Under the pieces are notes generated by a model that searched no databases, was not told the origin of the DNA, and was given only the letters and a program-made list of their open reading frames with translations. This document shows, one piece after another, positions 13,486 through 21,640 of a stretch of DNA of 41,627 nt. Numbering within the stretch: the stretch's first letter is position 1; each line of letters begins with the position of its first letter. Source of the stretch: JBFKQC01 sp041627895. Lineage in GTDB: Bacteria; Pseudomonadota; Alphaproteobacteria; Rhodobacterales; Rhodobacteraceae. The position numbers were made by a program, and so were the translations under genes. The stretch spans positions 1 to 41,627 of the forward strand of contig JBFKQC010000032.1 of the NCBI GenBank assembly GCA_041627895.1. The letters are read 5' to 3'.

Positions 13486-14679
13486 ATGAAGAAACTGTTT
13501 CTGGCTTCCGCAGCCCTGACCGGCATGACCGGCGCGGCGCTTGCGGGCAGTCACGCCGAGGAAATCAAGATCGGCGTGATCCTGGGCTTCACCGGCCCGA
13601 TTGAATCGCTGACACCGCAGATGGCCGACGGCGCCGAACTGGCGATGAAGGAGGTCACCGACAGCGGCAAGCTCTTGGGCGGCGCCAAGGTGACGCCGGT
13701 GCGCGCGGATTCGACCTGTGTCGACGCCGGCGCGGCGACCGCCGCGGCCGAGCGCCTGGTGACGTCGGACGGCGTCAAGGCGATCATGGGTGCCGATTGC
13801 TCGGGCGTCACCGGCGCGATCCTGGCCAACGTGGCGGTGCCGAACGGCATCGTGATGATCTCGCCCTCGGCCACCTCGCCGGCGCTGTCGACCGCCGAGG
13901 ATAACGGCCTGTTCTTCCGCACCGCGCCGTCGGACGCCCGCCAGGGCGTCGTGATGACCGAAGTGCTGATGGAGCTTGGCATTAGCGAGGTCGCCGTCAC
14001 CTACACCAACAACGACTACGGCAAGGGCCTGGCCGACAGCTTCCAGGCCGCGTTCGAGGCCGCCGGCGGTTCGGTGACGATCAATGCCGCGCACGAGGAC
14101 GGCAAGGCCGACTATTCGGCCGAGGTTGGCGCGCTGGCCGCGGCCGGCGGCGACCGGCTGGTGGTGGCGGGCTATGCCGACCAGGGCGGCGCGGGCATCG
14201 TGCGGGCATCGCTCGATTCGGGCGCGTTCGACACGTTCCACTTCCCCGACGGCATGATCTCGACCAGCCTCGAATCCAATTTCGGCGCCGAAATCGACGG
14301 CTCGACCGGCCAGCACCCCGGCACCGACAGCCCGGGCAACGCCAAGTTCAACGAGATCGTCGGCGACATGTTCGACGCCACCTCGCCGTTCACGCCGGAA
14401 AGCTATGACGCCGCGGCGCTGATCCTGCTGGCGATGCAGGCGGCGGGCTCGTCCAGTTCGGGCGATTTCGCCGGCAAGGTGATGGAGGTCGCGAACGCCC
14501 CGGGCGAGCAGATCTTCCCCGGCGAACTCGCCAAGGCGCTGGATATCCTCGCGGGCGGCGGCGACATCGACTATGTCGGGGCGACCGCGGTGGAACTGAT
14601 CGGCGGCGGCGAGAGCGCCGGCAACTACCGCCAGATCGAAATCAACGGCGGCAAGATCGAGACGGTACAATACCGCTGA
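13486..14679 (+). CDS. livK: Branched-chain amino acid type ABC transporter, substrate-binding protein
   Basis: A 397-residue periplasmic receptor of the Leu/Ile/Val-binding family (periplasmic-binding fold I), first gene of a complete liv system. Signal peptide: about residues 1-20, cleaved near AALAGSHA. The mature protein opens with EEIKIGVILGFTGPIESLTP, the typical first strand and ligand-contact loop; IMGADCSGVTGAILANVAVP, VMISPSATSPALS and VTYTNNDYGKGLADSFQAAF are further family segments. GGGAGGAC precedes the ATG at 13486. A strong hairpin at 14704-14729 separates it from livG and may keep receptor message levels above those of the membrane parts. The true ligand could be another amino acid or amide; the family is broad. 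Confidence 0.9.
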   Translation: MKKLFLASAALTGMTGAALAGSHAEEIKIGVILGFTGPIESLTPQMADGAELAMKEVTDSGKLLGGAKVTPVRADSTCVDAGAATAAAERLVTSDGVKAIMGADCSGVTGAILANVAVPNGIVMISPSATSPALSTAEDNGLFFRTAPSDARQGVVMTEVLMELGISEVAVTYTNNDYGKGLADSFQAAFEAAGGSVTINAAHEDGKADYSAEVGALAAAGGDRLVVAGYADQGGAGIVRASLDSGAFDTFHFPDGMISTSLESNFGAEIDGSTGQHPGTDSPGNAKFNEIVGDMFDATSPFTPESYDAAALILLAMQAAGSSSSGDFAGKVMEVANAPGEQIFPGELAKALDILAGGGDIDYVGATAVELIGGGESAGNYRQIEINGGKIETVQYR

Positions 14680-14703
14680 TCGCCGCGCGATGAAATGATG
14701 ACG

Positions 14704-14729
14704 CAGCCCGGCCGTGCATGGCCGGGCTG
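14704..14729 (+). terminator. Hairpin between livK and livG
   Basis: CAGCCCGGCC (14704-14713) and GGCCGGGCTG (14720-14729) form a perfect 10-base stem with loop GTGCAT, followed only by TTCCT. Such hairpins behind receptor genes often cause partial termination or 3' stabilisation. Confidence 0.65.
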
Positions 14730-14773
14730 TTCCTGCATTCCGCGCCGAAACCTTGGGGAGGGGCAGACGCGCC

Positions 14774-15553
14774 ATGATCGTCGTCGAGGACGTCCACAAG
14801 CATTTCGGCGGATTCCGCGCCGTCGACGGCGCCACGCTGGAAATCGCCGAAGGCTCGATTACCGGCCTGATCGGCCCGAACGGTGCCGGAAAGACCACGC
14901 TTTTCAACGTTGTCGCGGGCGTTCTTCAACCGACGTCGGGGCGCGTGACCATGGCCGGCGAGGACATCACCGGCCTGCCGCCGCACGCGCTCTTTGCCAA
15001 GGGGCTGCTCCGCACCTTCCAGATCGCGCACGAATTCCATTCGATGACCGTGCGCGAGAACCTGATGATGGTGCCCGGCGGGCAATCGGGAGAGCGGCTG
15101 TGGAACGCCTGGTTCCGCCGCGGCAACGTCGCCAGCCAAGAGCGCGAGCTTCTGAAGAAGGCCGACGAAGTCCTTGAATTCCTGACGATTGATCACCTGG
15201 CCGACGAAAAGGCCGGCAACCTGTCGGGCGGGCAGAAAAAGCTGCTGGAACTGGGCCGCACGATGATGGTCGACGCCCGCGTGGTTTTCCTCGACGAGGT
15301 CGGCGCAGGCGTGAACCGGACGCTTCTGAACACCATCGGCGACGCGATCCTGCGGCTGAACCAGGAGCGCGGCTATACCTTCTGCATGATCGAGCACGAC
15401 ATGGATTTCATCGGCCGGCTCTGCGACCCGGTGATCTGCATGGCCGAGGGGCACGTTCTGGCCGAAGGGACGATCGACGAGATCAAGGCCAACGAGCACG
15501 TGATCGAGGCTTATCTGGGCACCGGGCTGAAGAACAAGGCGGTGGCGCAATGA
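14774..15553 (+). CDS. livG: Liv-type ABC transporter ATP-binding protein LivG
   Basis: A 259-residue ABC ATPase of the LivG branch. Walker A GPNGAGKTT (about residues 36-44), the LivG-typical GLLRTFQIAHEFHSMTVREN after the Q-loop, signature LSGGQKK (about 151-157) and Walker B with VVFLDEVGAGVN (about 172-183) are present. The usual DEP after the Walker B strand is DEV here; the catalytic Glu remains. The C-terminal VIEAYLGTG is the expected LivG tail. ATG 14774 is chosen because the protein then begins at the first strand; the frame is open further upstream to 14714 within the hairpin region. The stop overlaps the livF start as ATGA. Confidence 0.92.
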   Translation: MIVVEDVHKHFGGFRAVDGATLEIAEGSITGLIGPNGAGKTTLFNVVAGVLQPTSGRVTMAGEDITGLPPHALFAKGLLRTFQIAHEFHSMTVRENLMMVPGGQSGERLWNAWFRRGNVASQERELLKKADEVLEFLTIDHLADEKAGNLSGGQKKLLELGRTMMVDARVVFLDEVGAGVNRTLLNTIGDAILRLNQERGYTFCMIEHDMDFIGRLCDPVICMAEGHVLAEGTIDEIKANEHVIEAYLGTGLKNKAVAQ

Positions 15554-16377
15554 GCACCAACCCCTACCAGGACGACCGCGGCAACATGGACCGCTCGATC
15601 ACCAAGGATTCCAAGCCCATCGGCAGCGATTCCGTCGGCGAGGGCGGCACCGCGCGGCCCTCGCCCGGCGGCCCGTTCCTGATCGGCGACGCGATGACCG
15701 GCGGCTACGGCATGGGCGCCGACATCCTGCACGACTGCACGATCGCGGTGGAAAAGGGCCAGATCGCAGTGATCGTCGGCCCGAACGGCGCCGGCAAGTC
15801 GACGGCGATGAAGGCGGTCTTCGGCATGCTGAACCTGCGCAAGGGCGCGGTGCGGCTGAACGGCGAGGAGATCACCGAACTGACGCCGCAGGCGCGCGTG
15901 GCCAAGGGCATGGCCTTCGTGCCGCAGACCTCGAACGTGTTCACCACGATGACGGTCGAGGAGAACCTCGAGATGGGCGCCTTCCTGCGCCGCGACGAGA
16001 TCGGGCGCACCATGGCGCAGGTCTATGACCTGTTCCCCGTGCTGAAGGACAAGCGCCGGCAGAAGGCGGGCGAGTTGTCCGGCGGCCAGCGCCAGCAGGT
16101 CGCCGTCGGCCGCGCGCTGATGACCGAGCCGCAGGTGCTGATGCTGGACGAGCCGACGGCGGGCGTCTCGCCCATCGTCATGGACGAGCTTTTCGACCGG
16201 ATCATCGAGGTGGCGCGCACCGGCATCTCGATCCTGATGGTCGAGCAGAACGCGCGCCAGGCGCTGGCCATCGCCGACAGGGGCTATGTGCTGGTCCAGG
16301 GGCGCAACCGCTACACCGACACCGGCGAGGCGCTGTTGGCCGACCCCGAAGTCAGGCGGAGCTTTCTGGGCGGATGA
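15550..16377 (+). CDS. livF: Liv-type ABC transporter ATP-binding protein LivF, with N-terminal extension
   Basis: A 275-residue ABC ATPase of the LivF branch. Walker A GPNGAGKST (about residues 77-85), FVPQTSNVFTTMTVEENLEM (Q-loop region), signature LSGGQRQQVAVGRAL (about 177-191), Walker B VLMLDEPTAGVSP (about 197-209) and the switch-His equivalent in LMVEQNARQAL are all present. LivF proteins are usually about 235 residues; here about 40 additional hydrophilic residues (MSTNPYQDDRGNMDRSITKD onwards) precede the domain. The extension is rich in Asp, Ser and Gly and looks disordered. Its start in ATGA overlap with livG argues it is really translated. It overlaps the next gene in the same way. 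Confidence 0.92.
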   Translation: MSTNPYQDDRGNMDRSITKDSKPIGSDSVGEGGTARPSPGGPFLIGDAMTGGYGMGADILHDCTIAVEKGQIAVIVGPNGAGKSTAMKAVFGMLNLRKGAVRLNGEEITELTPQARVAKGMAFVPQTSNVFTTMTVEENLEMGAFLRRDEIGRTMAQVYDLFPVLKDKRRQKAGELSGGQRQQVAVGRALMTEPQVLMLDEPTAGVSPIVMDELFDRIIEVARTGISILMVEQNARQALAIADRGYVLVQGRNRYTDTGEALLADPEVRRSFLGG

Positions 16378-16802
16378 AGATAGTGCTCCAACCCGCCACG
16401 GCAGCAGGATTTTGTCGGATCGCGGCCAGCGCCGCCCTGGCCGCCATCGCCGCTGCTGCGGGTCCCGCGCGGGCCGAGCGGGTCGCGTGCGCGCTGTCCG
16501 CGCCCTGCGGCGCGGTCGCCTGCACCGGCGCCACGGTGGCCGTCAGCTTCGAGATCGACCGCGCCCAGTTCGCCCCGCCCTACGACCCGGACGAGCCGCC
16601 GCGCAACAAGGTGACGCGGGTCGAGATGGGCGGCCAGCGCTTTGCCGCCGAGCCGTTCCTGATCGGCGGCATGCGCGGCTTCTGGGAGGACGCCGGCGCG
16701 CTCGGCGAACGGATGCTGACCGTCGGGCCGGACGGCGCGGCACGATACAGCGAACTGCCTTCGGGCAACCGGCTGACCGGCACTTGCGAGGTGTTTGACT
16801 GA
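16374..16802 (+). CDS. Exported Cys-containing protein inserted in the liv operon
   Basis: A 142-residue protein of unknown family between livF and livH, overlapping livF as ATGA and livH as TGATG, hence an integral member of the operon. The N-terminus has a long signal peptide (about residues 1-38, with AAIAAAAGPARA before the likely cleavage site). The mature part begins ERVACALSAPCGAVACTGAT, with three closely spaced cysteines, and has a further Cys near the end (LTGTCEVFD), suggesting two disulfides in the periplasm. The centre contains a beta-rich stretch (TVAVSFEIDRAQFAPPYDPD) and FLIGGMRGFWEDAG. It is not a standard liv component. A periplasmic accessory role is inferred from position only. 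Confidence 0.75.
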   Translation: MKIVLQPATAAGFCRIAASAALAAIAAAAGPARAERVACALSAPCGAVACTGATVAVSFEIDRAQFAPPYDPDEPPRNKVTRVEMGGQRFAAEPFLIGGMRGFWEDAGALGERMLTVGPDGAARYSELPSGNRLTGTCEVFD

Positions 16803-17812
16803 TGGATGTCCTGAACGCGCTGGTCGCCTTCACCAACTTCGTGATGATCCCCGCCACCGCCTATGGAGCGCAGCTTGCGCTCGGCGCGCTCGGCGTGACG
16901 CTGATCTACGGCATCCTGCGGTTCTCCAACTTCGCCCACGGCGACACGATGGCCTTCGGCGCGATGGTGACGATCCTGGTCACATGGGCGCTGCAGGGCG
17001 CCGGCGTGTCGCTGGGGCCGCTGCCGACGGCGCTGCTGGCGCTGCCGGTCGGCATCGTCGTCACCGCGCTGCTGCTTCTGGGCACCGACCGCGCGATCTA
17101 TGCCTTCTACCGCGAGCAGCGGGCCAAGCCGGTGGTGCTGGTGATCGTCTCGATGGGCGTGATGTTCATGATGAACGGCCTGGTGCGCTTCATCATCGGG
17201 CCCGACGACCAGCGCTTCGAGGACGGCGCGCGGTTCATCATCTCGGCGCGCGATTTCAAAGAGATGACGGGCCTGAAGGAGGGCCTGGCCTTCAAGACCA
17301 GCCAGGGCATCACCATCGTCACCGCGGTGCTGGTCGTGGTGCTGCTGTTCTGGTTCCTGAACCGCACCCGCACCGGCAAGTCGATGCGCGCCTATTCCGA
17401 CAACGAGGACCTGGCGCTGCTGTCGGGCATCAACCCCGAGCGCGTGGTGGCGATCACCTGGATCATCGTCGCGGCGCTGGCGACCGTTGCGGGCGTGCTC
17501 TATGGCCTCGACAAGTCGTTCAAGCCGTTCACCTATTTCCAGCTTCTGCTGCCGATCTTCGCCAGCGCCATCGTCGGCGGGCTGGGCTCGCCGCTCGGCG
17601 CCATCGTCGGCGGCTTCGTGATCGCGTACAGCGAAGTCACCGTCACCTATGCCTGGAAGAAGGTGCTGGGCTATCTCGCCCCCGGCGGGTGGGAGCCCGA
17701 AGGCCTCGTGCAGTTGCTCAGCACCGACTACAAGTTCGCGGTCAGCTTCGTGATCCTGGTCATCGTGCTGTTGTTCCGACCGACGGGCATCTTCGCCGGG
17801 AGGGCCGGATGA
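16802..17812 (+). CDS. livH: Liv-type ABC transporter permease LivH
   Basis: A 336-residue inner-membrane permease of the LivH family with about eight to nine hydrophobic segments. GVTLIYGILRFSNFAHGD (about residues 34-51) is the family's most recognisable region, and YSDNEDLALLSGINPERV (about 198-215) contains the cytoplasmic coupling segment that contacts the ATPases. The C-terminus RPTGIFAGR is typical. The ATG at 16802 overlaps the preceding TGA by one base, and the TGA at 17810 overlaps the ATG of livM. Compared with E. coli LivH (308 residues) it has a longer segment around RFIIGPDDQRFEDGARFIIS, as in other alphaproteobacterial members. Confidence 0.93.
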   Translation: MDVLNALVAFTNFVMIPATAYGAQLALGALGVTLIYGILRFSNFAHGDTMAFGAMVTILVTWALQGAGVSLGPLPTALLALPVGIVVTALLLLGTDRAIYAFYREQRAKPVVLVIVSMGVMFMMNGLVRFIIGPDDQRFEDGARFIISARDFKEMTGLKEGLAFKTSQGITIVTAVLVVVLLFWFLNRTRTGKSMRAYSDNEDLALLSGINPERVVAITWIIVAALATVAGVLYGLDKSFKPFTYFQLLLPIFASAIVGGLGSPLGAIVGGFVIAYSEVTVTYAWKKVLGYLAPGGWEPEGLVQLLSTDYKFAVSFVILVIVLLFRPTGIFAGRAG

Positions 17813-19116
17813 TGCCGGTGCAGGTCAAGAATACCGTTCTGTTCCTGATCGTCTTCGGGCTGATCCTGTCGACCGGCTTTTTCCAAAGCTGGAACGTCGC
17901 GCTCGGCATCCTGAACATGGGGCTGATCAGCGCGATCATGGCGCTCGGCGTCAACATGCAGTGGGGCTATGCCGGGCTGTTCAACATCGGCGTCATGGGC
18001 TTCGTCGCGCTCGGCGGGCTGGCGGCGGTGCTGGTGGGCATGCCGCCGGTGCCCGAGGCCTGGGCCGCCGGCGGCGTCCGCGTTCTGCTGGCCCTGGTGG
18101 TGGGGGCGGCGGCGATCGCCGCGGCGATCCTGGCCTGGAACCGGCTGCGCCGGGGACGGCTGCGCGCGGCGGTGCTGGTCGTTCTGCTGCTGGTGGGCTT
18201 CGTGGTCTACCGCTGGGTCTTCGACCCCGCGGTCGACGCGATCGAGGCGGTCAACCCGGCGGGCACCGGCTATCTCGGCGGGCTCGGCCTGCCGGTGCTG
18301 GTCGCCTGGCCTGTCGGCGGCCTTCTGGCGGCGGGCGCGGCCTGGCTGATCGGCAAGACCGCGCTGGGGCTCAGGTCCGACTATCTGGCGATCGCGACGC
18401 TGGGGATCGCCGAGATCGTGATCTCGGTGATGAAGAACGAGGACTGGCTGAGCCGCGGGGTCAAGAACGTGGTCGGCGTGCCGCGCCCGGTGCCCTACGA
18501 GATCGACCTGCAGAACGATCCGGGCTTCGTCGGGCGCGCCACCGCCTGGGGCCTGGACCCGGTCACCGCCTCGTCGATCTACGTCAAACTGGCCTATGCG
18601 GGGCTGTTCGCGGTGGTGCTGCTGGCGCTGATCTGGCTGGCCGAGAAGGCGCTGAACTCGCCCTGGGGCCGGATGATGCGCGCGATCCGCGACAACGAGG
18701 TCGCCGCCGAGGCGATGGGCAAGGACGTGACCGCGCGGCACCTGCAGATCTTCGTGCTCGGCTCGGCGATCTGCGGGCTGGCCGGCGCGATGATGACCAC
18801 GCTCGACGGCCAGTTGACGCCCGGCACCTACCAGCCGCTGCGTTTCACCTTCCTGATCTGGGTGATGGTGATCGTCGGCGGCTCGGGCAACAATTTCGGC
18901 GCCGTGCTGGGCGGGTTCCTGATCTGGTTCCTCTGGGTCGAGGTCGAGCCGCTGGGCCGGCTGATGATGGACGGGATCACCGCGGGCATGGCCGACGGGA
19001 GCTGGCTGAAAGAGCATCTCTTGGCCTCGGCGGCGCATATGCGGCTGCTGACCATGGGGCTGATCCTGGTTCTGGTCCTGCGCTTCAGCCCGCGCGGGCT
19101 GATCCCCGAGCGGTGA
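17809..19116 (+). CDS. livM: Liv-type ABC transporter permease LivM
   Basis: A 435-residue permease of the LivM family, partner of LivH. About ten hydrophobic segments are visible. GYAGLFNIGVMGFVALGGL (about residues 55-73), the LivM core, is followed by an inserted region (about 85-150) with two extra hydrophobic stretches around a LAWNRLRRGRLRAAVL loop; then SDYLAIATLGIAEIV (about 188-202) and the coupling region GRMMRAIRDNEVAAEAMGKD (about 286-305). The C-terminal RFSPRGLIPER is standard. The start is ATG 17809 or ATG 17812 (tandem MM); GGAGG at 17799-17803 suits both. It is the last gene of the operon; a separate Shine-Dalgarno site precedes the next gene. Confidence 0.92.
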   Translation: MMPVQVKNTVLFLIVFGLILSTGFFQSWNVALGILNMGLISAIMALGVNMQWGYAGLFNIGVMGFVALGGLAAVLVGMPPVPEAWAAGGVRVLLALVVGAAAIAAAILAWNRLRRGRLRAAVLVVLLLVGFVVYRWVFDPAVDAIEAVNPAGTGYLGGLGLPVLVAWPVGGLLAAGAAWLIGKTALGLRSDYLAIATLGIAEIVISVMKNEDWLSRGVKNVVGVPRPVPYEIDLQNDPGFVGRATAWGLDPVTASSIYVKLAYAGLFAVVLLALIWLAEKALNSPWGRMMRAIRDNEVAAEAMGKDVTARHLQIFVLGSAICGLAGAMMTTLDGQLTPGTYQPLRFTFLIWVMVIVGGSGNNFGAVLGGFLIWFLWVEVEPLGRLMMDGITAGMADGSWLKEHLLASAAHMRLLTMGLILVLVLRFSPRGLIPER

Positions 19117-19164
19117 GCGCCCGGCCCAGCCCCGCGCATGCGGGACCGCGGCGGAGGCCCGGCG

Positions 19165-19776
19165 ATGGCTGAGCCCCGCGCGCCGGCTGCCGTCCTGCTG
19201 CTGGGCGCCGGGTCGTCGTCGCGGATGCGTGGCGCGGACAAGCTGTTGCAGCAGGTCGACGGCGAGCCGGTCCTGCGCCGGCAGGCGCGGGCGGCGCAGG
19301 CGGCGACGCCCCTGGTGCTGGTGGCGCTGCCCGCGGCGGATACCGCCCGGCGGGCCGCCCTGGACGGGCTCGGCGTGACCTGCGTGGCGGTGCCGGACGC
19401 GGCCGAGGGCATGGCCGCCTCGATCCGCGCCGGGGTCGGGGCCCTGCCGCGCGAAACGCCCGGCGTCGCGATCCTGCCGGCGGACATGCCGGACATAACC
19501 GCCGACGACCTCGCGACGGTTCTCGCGGCCTTCGCGGCGGACCCGGACCGCATCCTGCGCGGCGCCGCGTCGGACGGGCGTGCGGGGCATCCGGTGGTGT
19601 TTCCGGCGCGGCTGTTCGGGCGGCTCATGGCGCTTGGCGGCGACGCGGGCGCGCGCGAGGTGCTGCGGGCCGAGGAGGTGCGGCTTTGCCCTCTGCCCGC
19701 CGAGCACGCGCTGACCGATCTCGACACGCCCGAGGACTGGGCGGCCTGGCGCGCGGCGCGTCAGGCCCGGCGCTGA
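19165..19776 (+). CDS. mocA: Molybdenum cofactor nucleotidyltransferase (MocA/MobA-like)
   Basis: A 203-residue NTP-transferase (MobA-like fold). The N-terminal LLLGAGSSSRMRGADKLLQ (about residues 10-28) is the NTP-binding signature GxSxRMGxxK with an RGADK variant; ADMPDITADDL (about 110-120) carries the metal-binding Asp, and GRAGHPVVFPARLFGRLMAL (about 142-161) the GHPV motif of MocA proteins. MocA adds CMP to molybdopterin-molybdenum to give the cytosine dinucleotide cofactor used by xanthine-dehydrogenase-family enzymes, one of which lies at 30494-33057. ATG 19165 has GCGGAGG upstream. The gene follows livM by 48 bases and overlaps the convergent membrane-protein gene by 16 bases. A MobA (GMP) or other role cannot be excluded. 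Confidence 0.82.
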   Translation: MAEPRAPAAVLLLGAGSSSRMRGADKLLQQVDGEPVLRRQARAAQAATPLVLVALPAADTARRAALDGLGVTCVAVPDAAEGMAASIRAGVGALPRETPGVAILPADMPDITADDLATVLAAFAADPDRILRGAASDGRAGHPVVFPARLFGRLMALGGDAGAREVLRAEEVRLCPLPAEHALTDLDTPEDWAAWRAARQARR

Positions 19777-20189
19777 GCCACGTGCATGGCGCGGGCATAG
19801 AGGAAAAACAGGACCTCCGCCGCGATCGCGCCTAGGATCGCGTAGACGCCCGCCGCCCCGGCGACGGCCCCAAGCGGCGGTTCGGCGACCAGCAACAGCC
19901 CCGCCGCGAGAACGATCAGCCCGGCAAGCGCCAGCGCCAGCAGAAGCGCCGCCTGCGCGCCCCGCCGCATCAGCGACCAGGCCCCGGCGAGCCCGACCCA
20001 GACCGCCACCGCCCAGGCGATGTCGATCCAGAGCGGCAGGCCGGCAAACCAGGCGATCTGGTCCGGCGTGAAGGCCGAAAGGTAGGGCCCGTATTCCAGC
20101 TTGGCCAGCAGGTAGTCGGCGGCGCCGAGCAGGTGCCAGGCGAGCGCCAGGATCGCGACGGGCCAGTGATGCCAGGGGGTCTCGTGCAT
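19761..20189 (-). CDS. Hypothetical four-helix membrane protein
   Basis: A 142-residue integral membrane protein of unknown function. Four hydrophobic segments are visible: about residues 10-26 (PVAILALAWHLLGAADY), 49-70 (GLPLWIDIAWAVAVWVGLAG), 80-100 (ALLLALALAGLIVLAAGLLL) and 108-130 (VAGAAGVYAILGAIAAEVLF). A short HETPWHHW stretch with three His precedes the first. This layout is common among small proteobacterial membrane proteins annotated only as hypothetical. ATG 20189 is preceded by GGAGGCAGG. The last five codons overlap the 3' end of the convergent mocA-like gene on the other strand. Confidence 0.7.
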   Translation of the reverse strand: MHETPWHHWPVAILALAWHLLGAADYLLAKLEYGPYLSAFTPDQIAWFAGLPLWIDIAWAVAVWVGLAGAWSLMRRGAQAALLLALALAGLIVLAAGLLLVAEPPLGAVAGAAGVYAILGAIAAEVLFFLYARAMHVAQRRA

Positions 20190-20579
20190 CCTGCCTCCGC
20201 TGCCGGTCGCCTCAGCGTGCCGCGCGGTGCGGCTGGTGTCCAGATCCAGCGGTCGGGCGGCGCGGCGAACCTCCGGCCGGGGTGGCCGGACTTGGCCCGG
20301 CGCGGACGTCTCCATTCGATTGCCAGGCCGCGCCATCGCCGATCCGCGGGGTGGCGAGCCGACGGCGGATCAGTGCGCTTTATCCCGCGGCTCCTGCGCA
20401 ACTTCGGACCGATGCGCTGACCTCAGCCGATCGCCGCCCCGTGGGGGCGGGTCGGCGATGGCGCGGCGGCCTGCGGCCTTGTCCCGCGCCCGGCGGAATT
20501 CGAAGGTGGGTTTCCCGCCGATACGGCCCGTCCGGCGCCCGCAGGACATGCCCGCCCCGGCGGCGGATTGCCGCCCGGC
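20190..20579. other. Intergenic region without a recognised gene
   Basis: This 390-base stretch separates two minus-strand genes. A hairpin with ATCGCCG (20430-20436) and CGGCGAT (20453-20459) arms, and a CCCC/GGGG inner stem, is the only clear structure. Open frames here have no ribosome-binding sites, domains or typical codon pattern, and I call none. Confidence 0.4.
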
Positions 20580-21263
20580 TCAGCTCGGATCGGTGATCCG
20601 GCGCGCCTCGTGCCGGTTCAGCACCCGCCGCGCGGGCGTAAAGCGGTCGCTCCCCTTGGGGCGGCCGAGTTCGGGAAAGATCGCGAGGATTTCCTGGCGC
20701 TGCGAATTGCCGATCCCCCGCAGCGTGAAATCCGCAGGCTGGAAGCTTTCCGACCAGGTGCCGTCGGACAGGATCACCTCGTGGCGGTCGAACAGCAGGT
20801 GCAGATAGGTCGTGCGCACGGTCTCGACCTCGAAAATGCCCCGGTTGTTGACCAGATGCTTGGCCGCGGCCAGCACCTCGCGGTCCTCGAAGTACAGTGC
20901 GGTCTGCTCGCTCGAGACCATGATCCGGTGGTTCGGGCTAAGCCGCATGTCGCGTTCCGGCAGCCCGCCGCCAAGCGCGCCGGCCCTGATCAGCACCGGG
21001 TTCAGGTGCGGGTTCGCGGCCAGTTCGCGGCCGTCGAAATCGCGCCGGCCGATCCAGCGGATTTCCTGCAGCCCGTTGTCGCGGGTCACGACCCGGTCGC
21101 CGGCGCGCAGGTCTTCAACCAGCCTTTCGCCGCGCGCCGTCGCGATCCGCGTGCCCGGTGTGAAGCACGGCGATTCGGGCAGCGGCGCCGGGGGTTGCGG
21201 GTGCCTCGCACCCCGGGTGGCGGCAATCCCGCGTGCTGCGCGTCGGTCCTGGTTACGTGTCAT
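20580..21263 (-). CDS. Stand-alone Hint-domain (Hedgehog/intein type) protein
   Basis: A 227-residue protein dominated by one Hint_2 domain (about residues 40-190). The domain begins PCFTPGTRIATARGERLVED, where Cys is the expected first residue of a self-processing Hint domain, followed by LRAGDRVVTRDNG; RLSPNHRIMV (about 118-127) carries the block with the catalytic-type His, and LVNNRGIFEVETVRTTYLHL leads to a LFDRHEVILSDGTWSESFQP segment typical of rhodobacterial members. In those bacteria such domains often sit in large secreted repeat proteins; here there is only a short Arg-rich N-terminus and a C-terminal tail. ATG 21263 has AGGAGG 10 bases upstream. Whether it still cleaves itself, and its role, are unknown. 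Confidence 0.85.
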   Translation of the reverse strand: MTRNQDRRAARGIAATRGARHPQPPAPLPESPCFTPGTRIATARGERLVEDLRAGDRVVTRDNGLQEIRWIGRRDFDGRELAANPHLNPVLIRAGALGGGLPERDMRLSPNHRIMVSSEQTALYFEDREVLAAAKHLVNNRGIFEVETVRTTYLHLLFDRHEVILSDGTWSESFQPADFTLRGIGNSQRQEILAIFPELGRPKGSDRFTPARRVLNRHEARRITDPS

Positions 21264-21640
21264 CTGGCGGCCCCTCCTGGCGCACGCCGGTCGCGTGCCT
21301 TCGGTCTGACGACAGTACTGCCGGCGCGCGCGCCGCAGAAGCCAAATGTGGAGGAATTGCGGCAAATTTTCGTGCAATTGCAGTATGTTAATACGTTTGG
21401 CACCGGCAACAGCGCCGCGCATTCCGGCCCAATGTGTCGAAGTCGGCGACAATCCCCGGCGCAGGCGCCACGGATCCGGCGGAATCGGGCGCCGCGGGCG
21501 GGATCGGCCGGCGGATTGTTGAGCGCGCCGAAACGCCCGGCGGCGCGGGTGCCCGGCCCCGGGACGAAGCGGCCCGCGCGCCCGATTATGTATCCTTCAG
21601 GATCAATGCGTTGCCGGATCGGCGATTGTCCGGGCGCTGC
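21264..21640. other. Intergenic region with an AT-richer patch
   Basis: This 377-base gap lies between the Hint gene start and the 3' end of modC. Bases about 21335-21405 are clearly AT-richer than the surroundings and include CAAATTTT, CAATTG and TTAATACG, likely the promoter area for the Hint gene; no hexamer pair with proper spacing stands out. No gene is supported. Confidence 0.4.

Noticed and set aside
17728..19707. 659-codon minus-strand frame opposite livM and mocA
   Set aside because: His/Arg/Gln-rich shadow of conserved genes, with no start site or motif.
20190..20579. Plus-strand open frames in the gap between two minus-strand genes
   Set aside because: No ribosome-binding site, no recognisable domain and Arg/Pro-rich composition.
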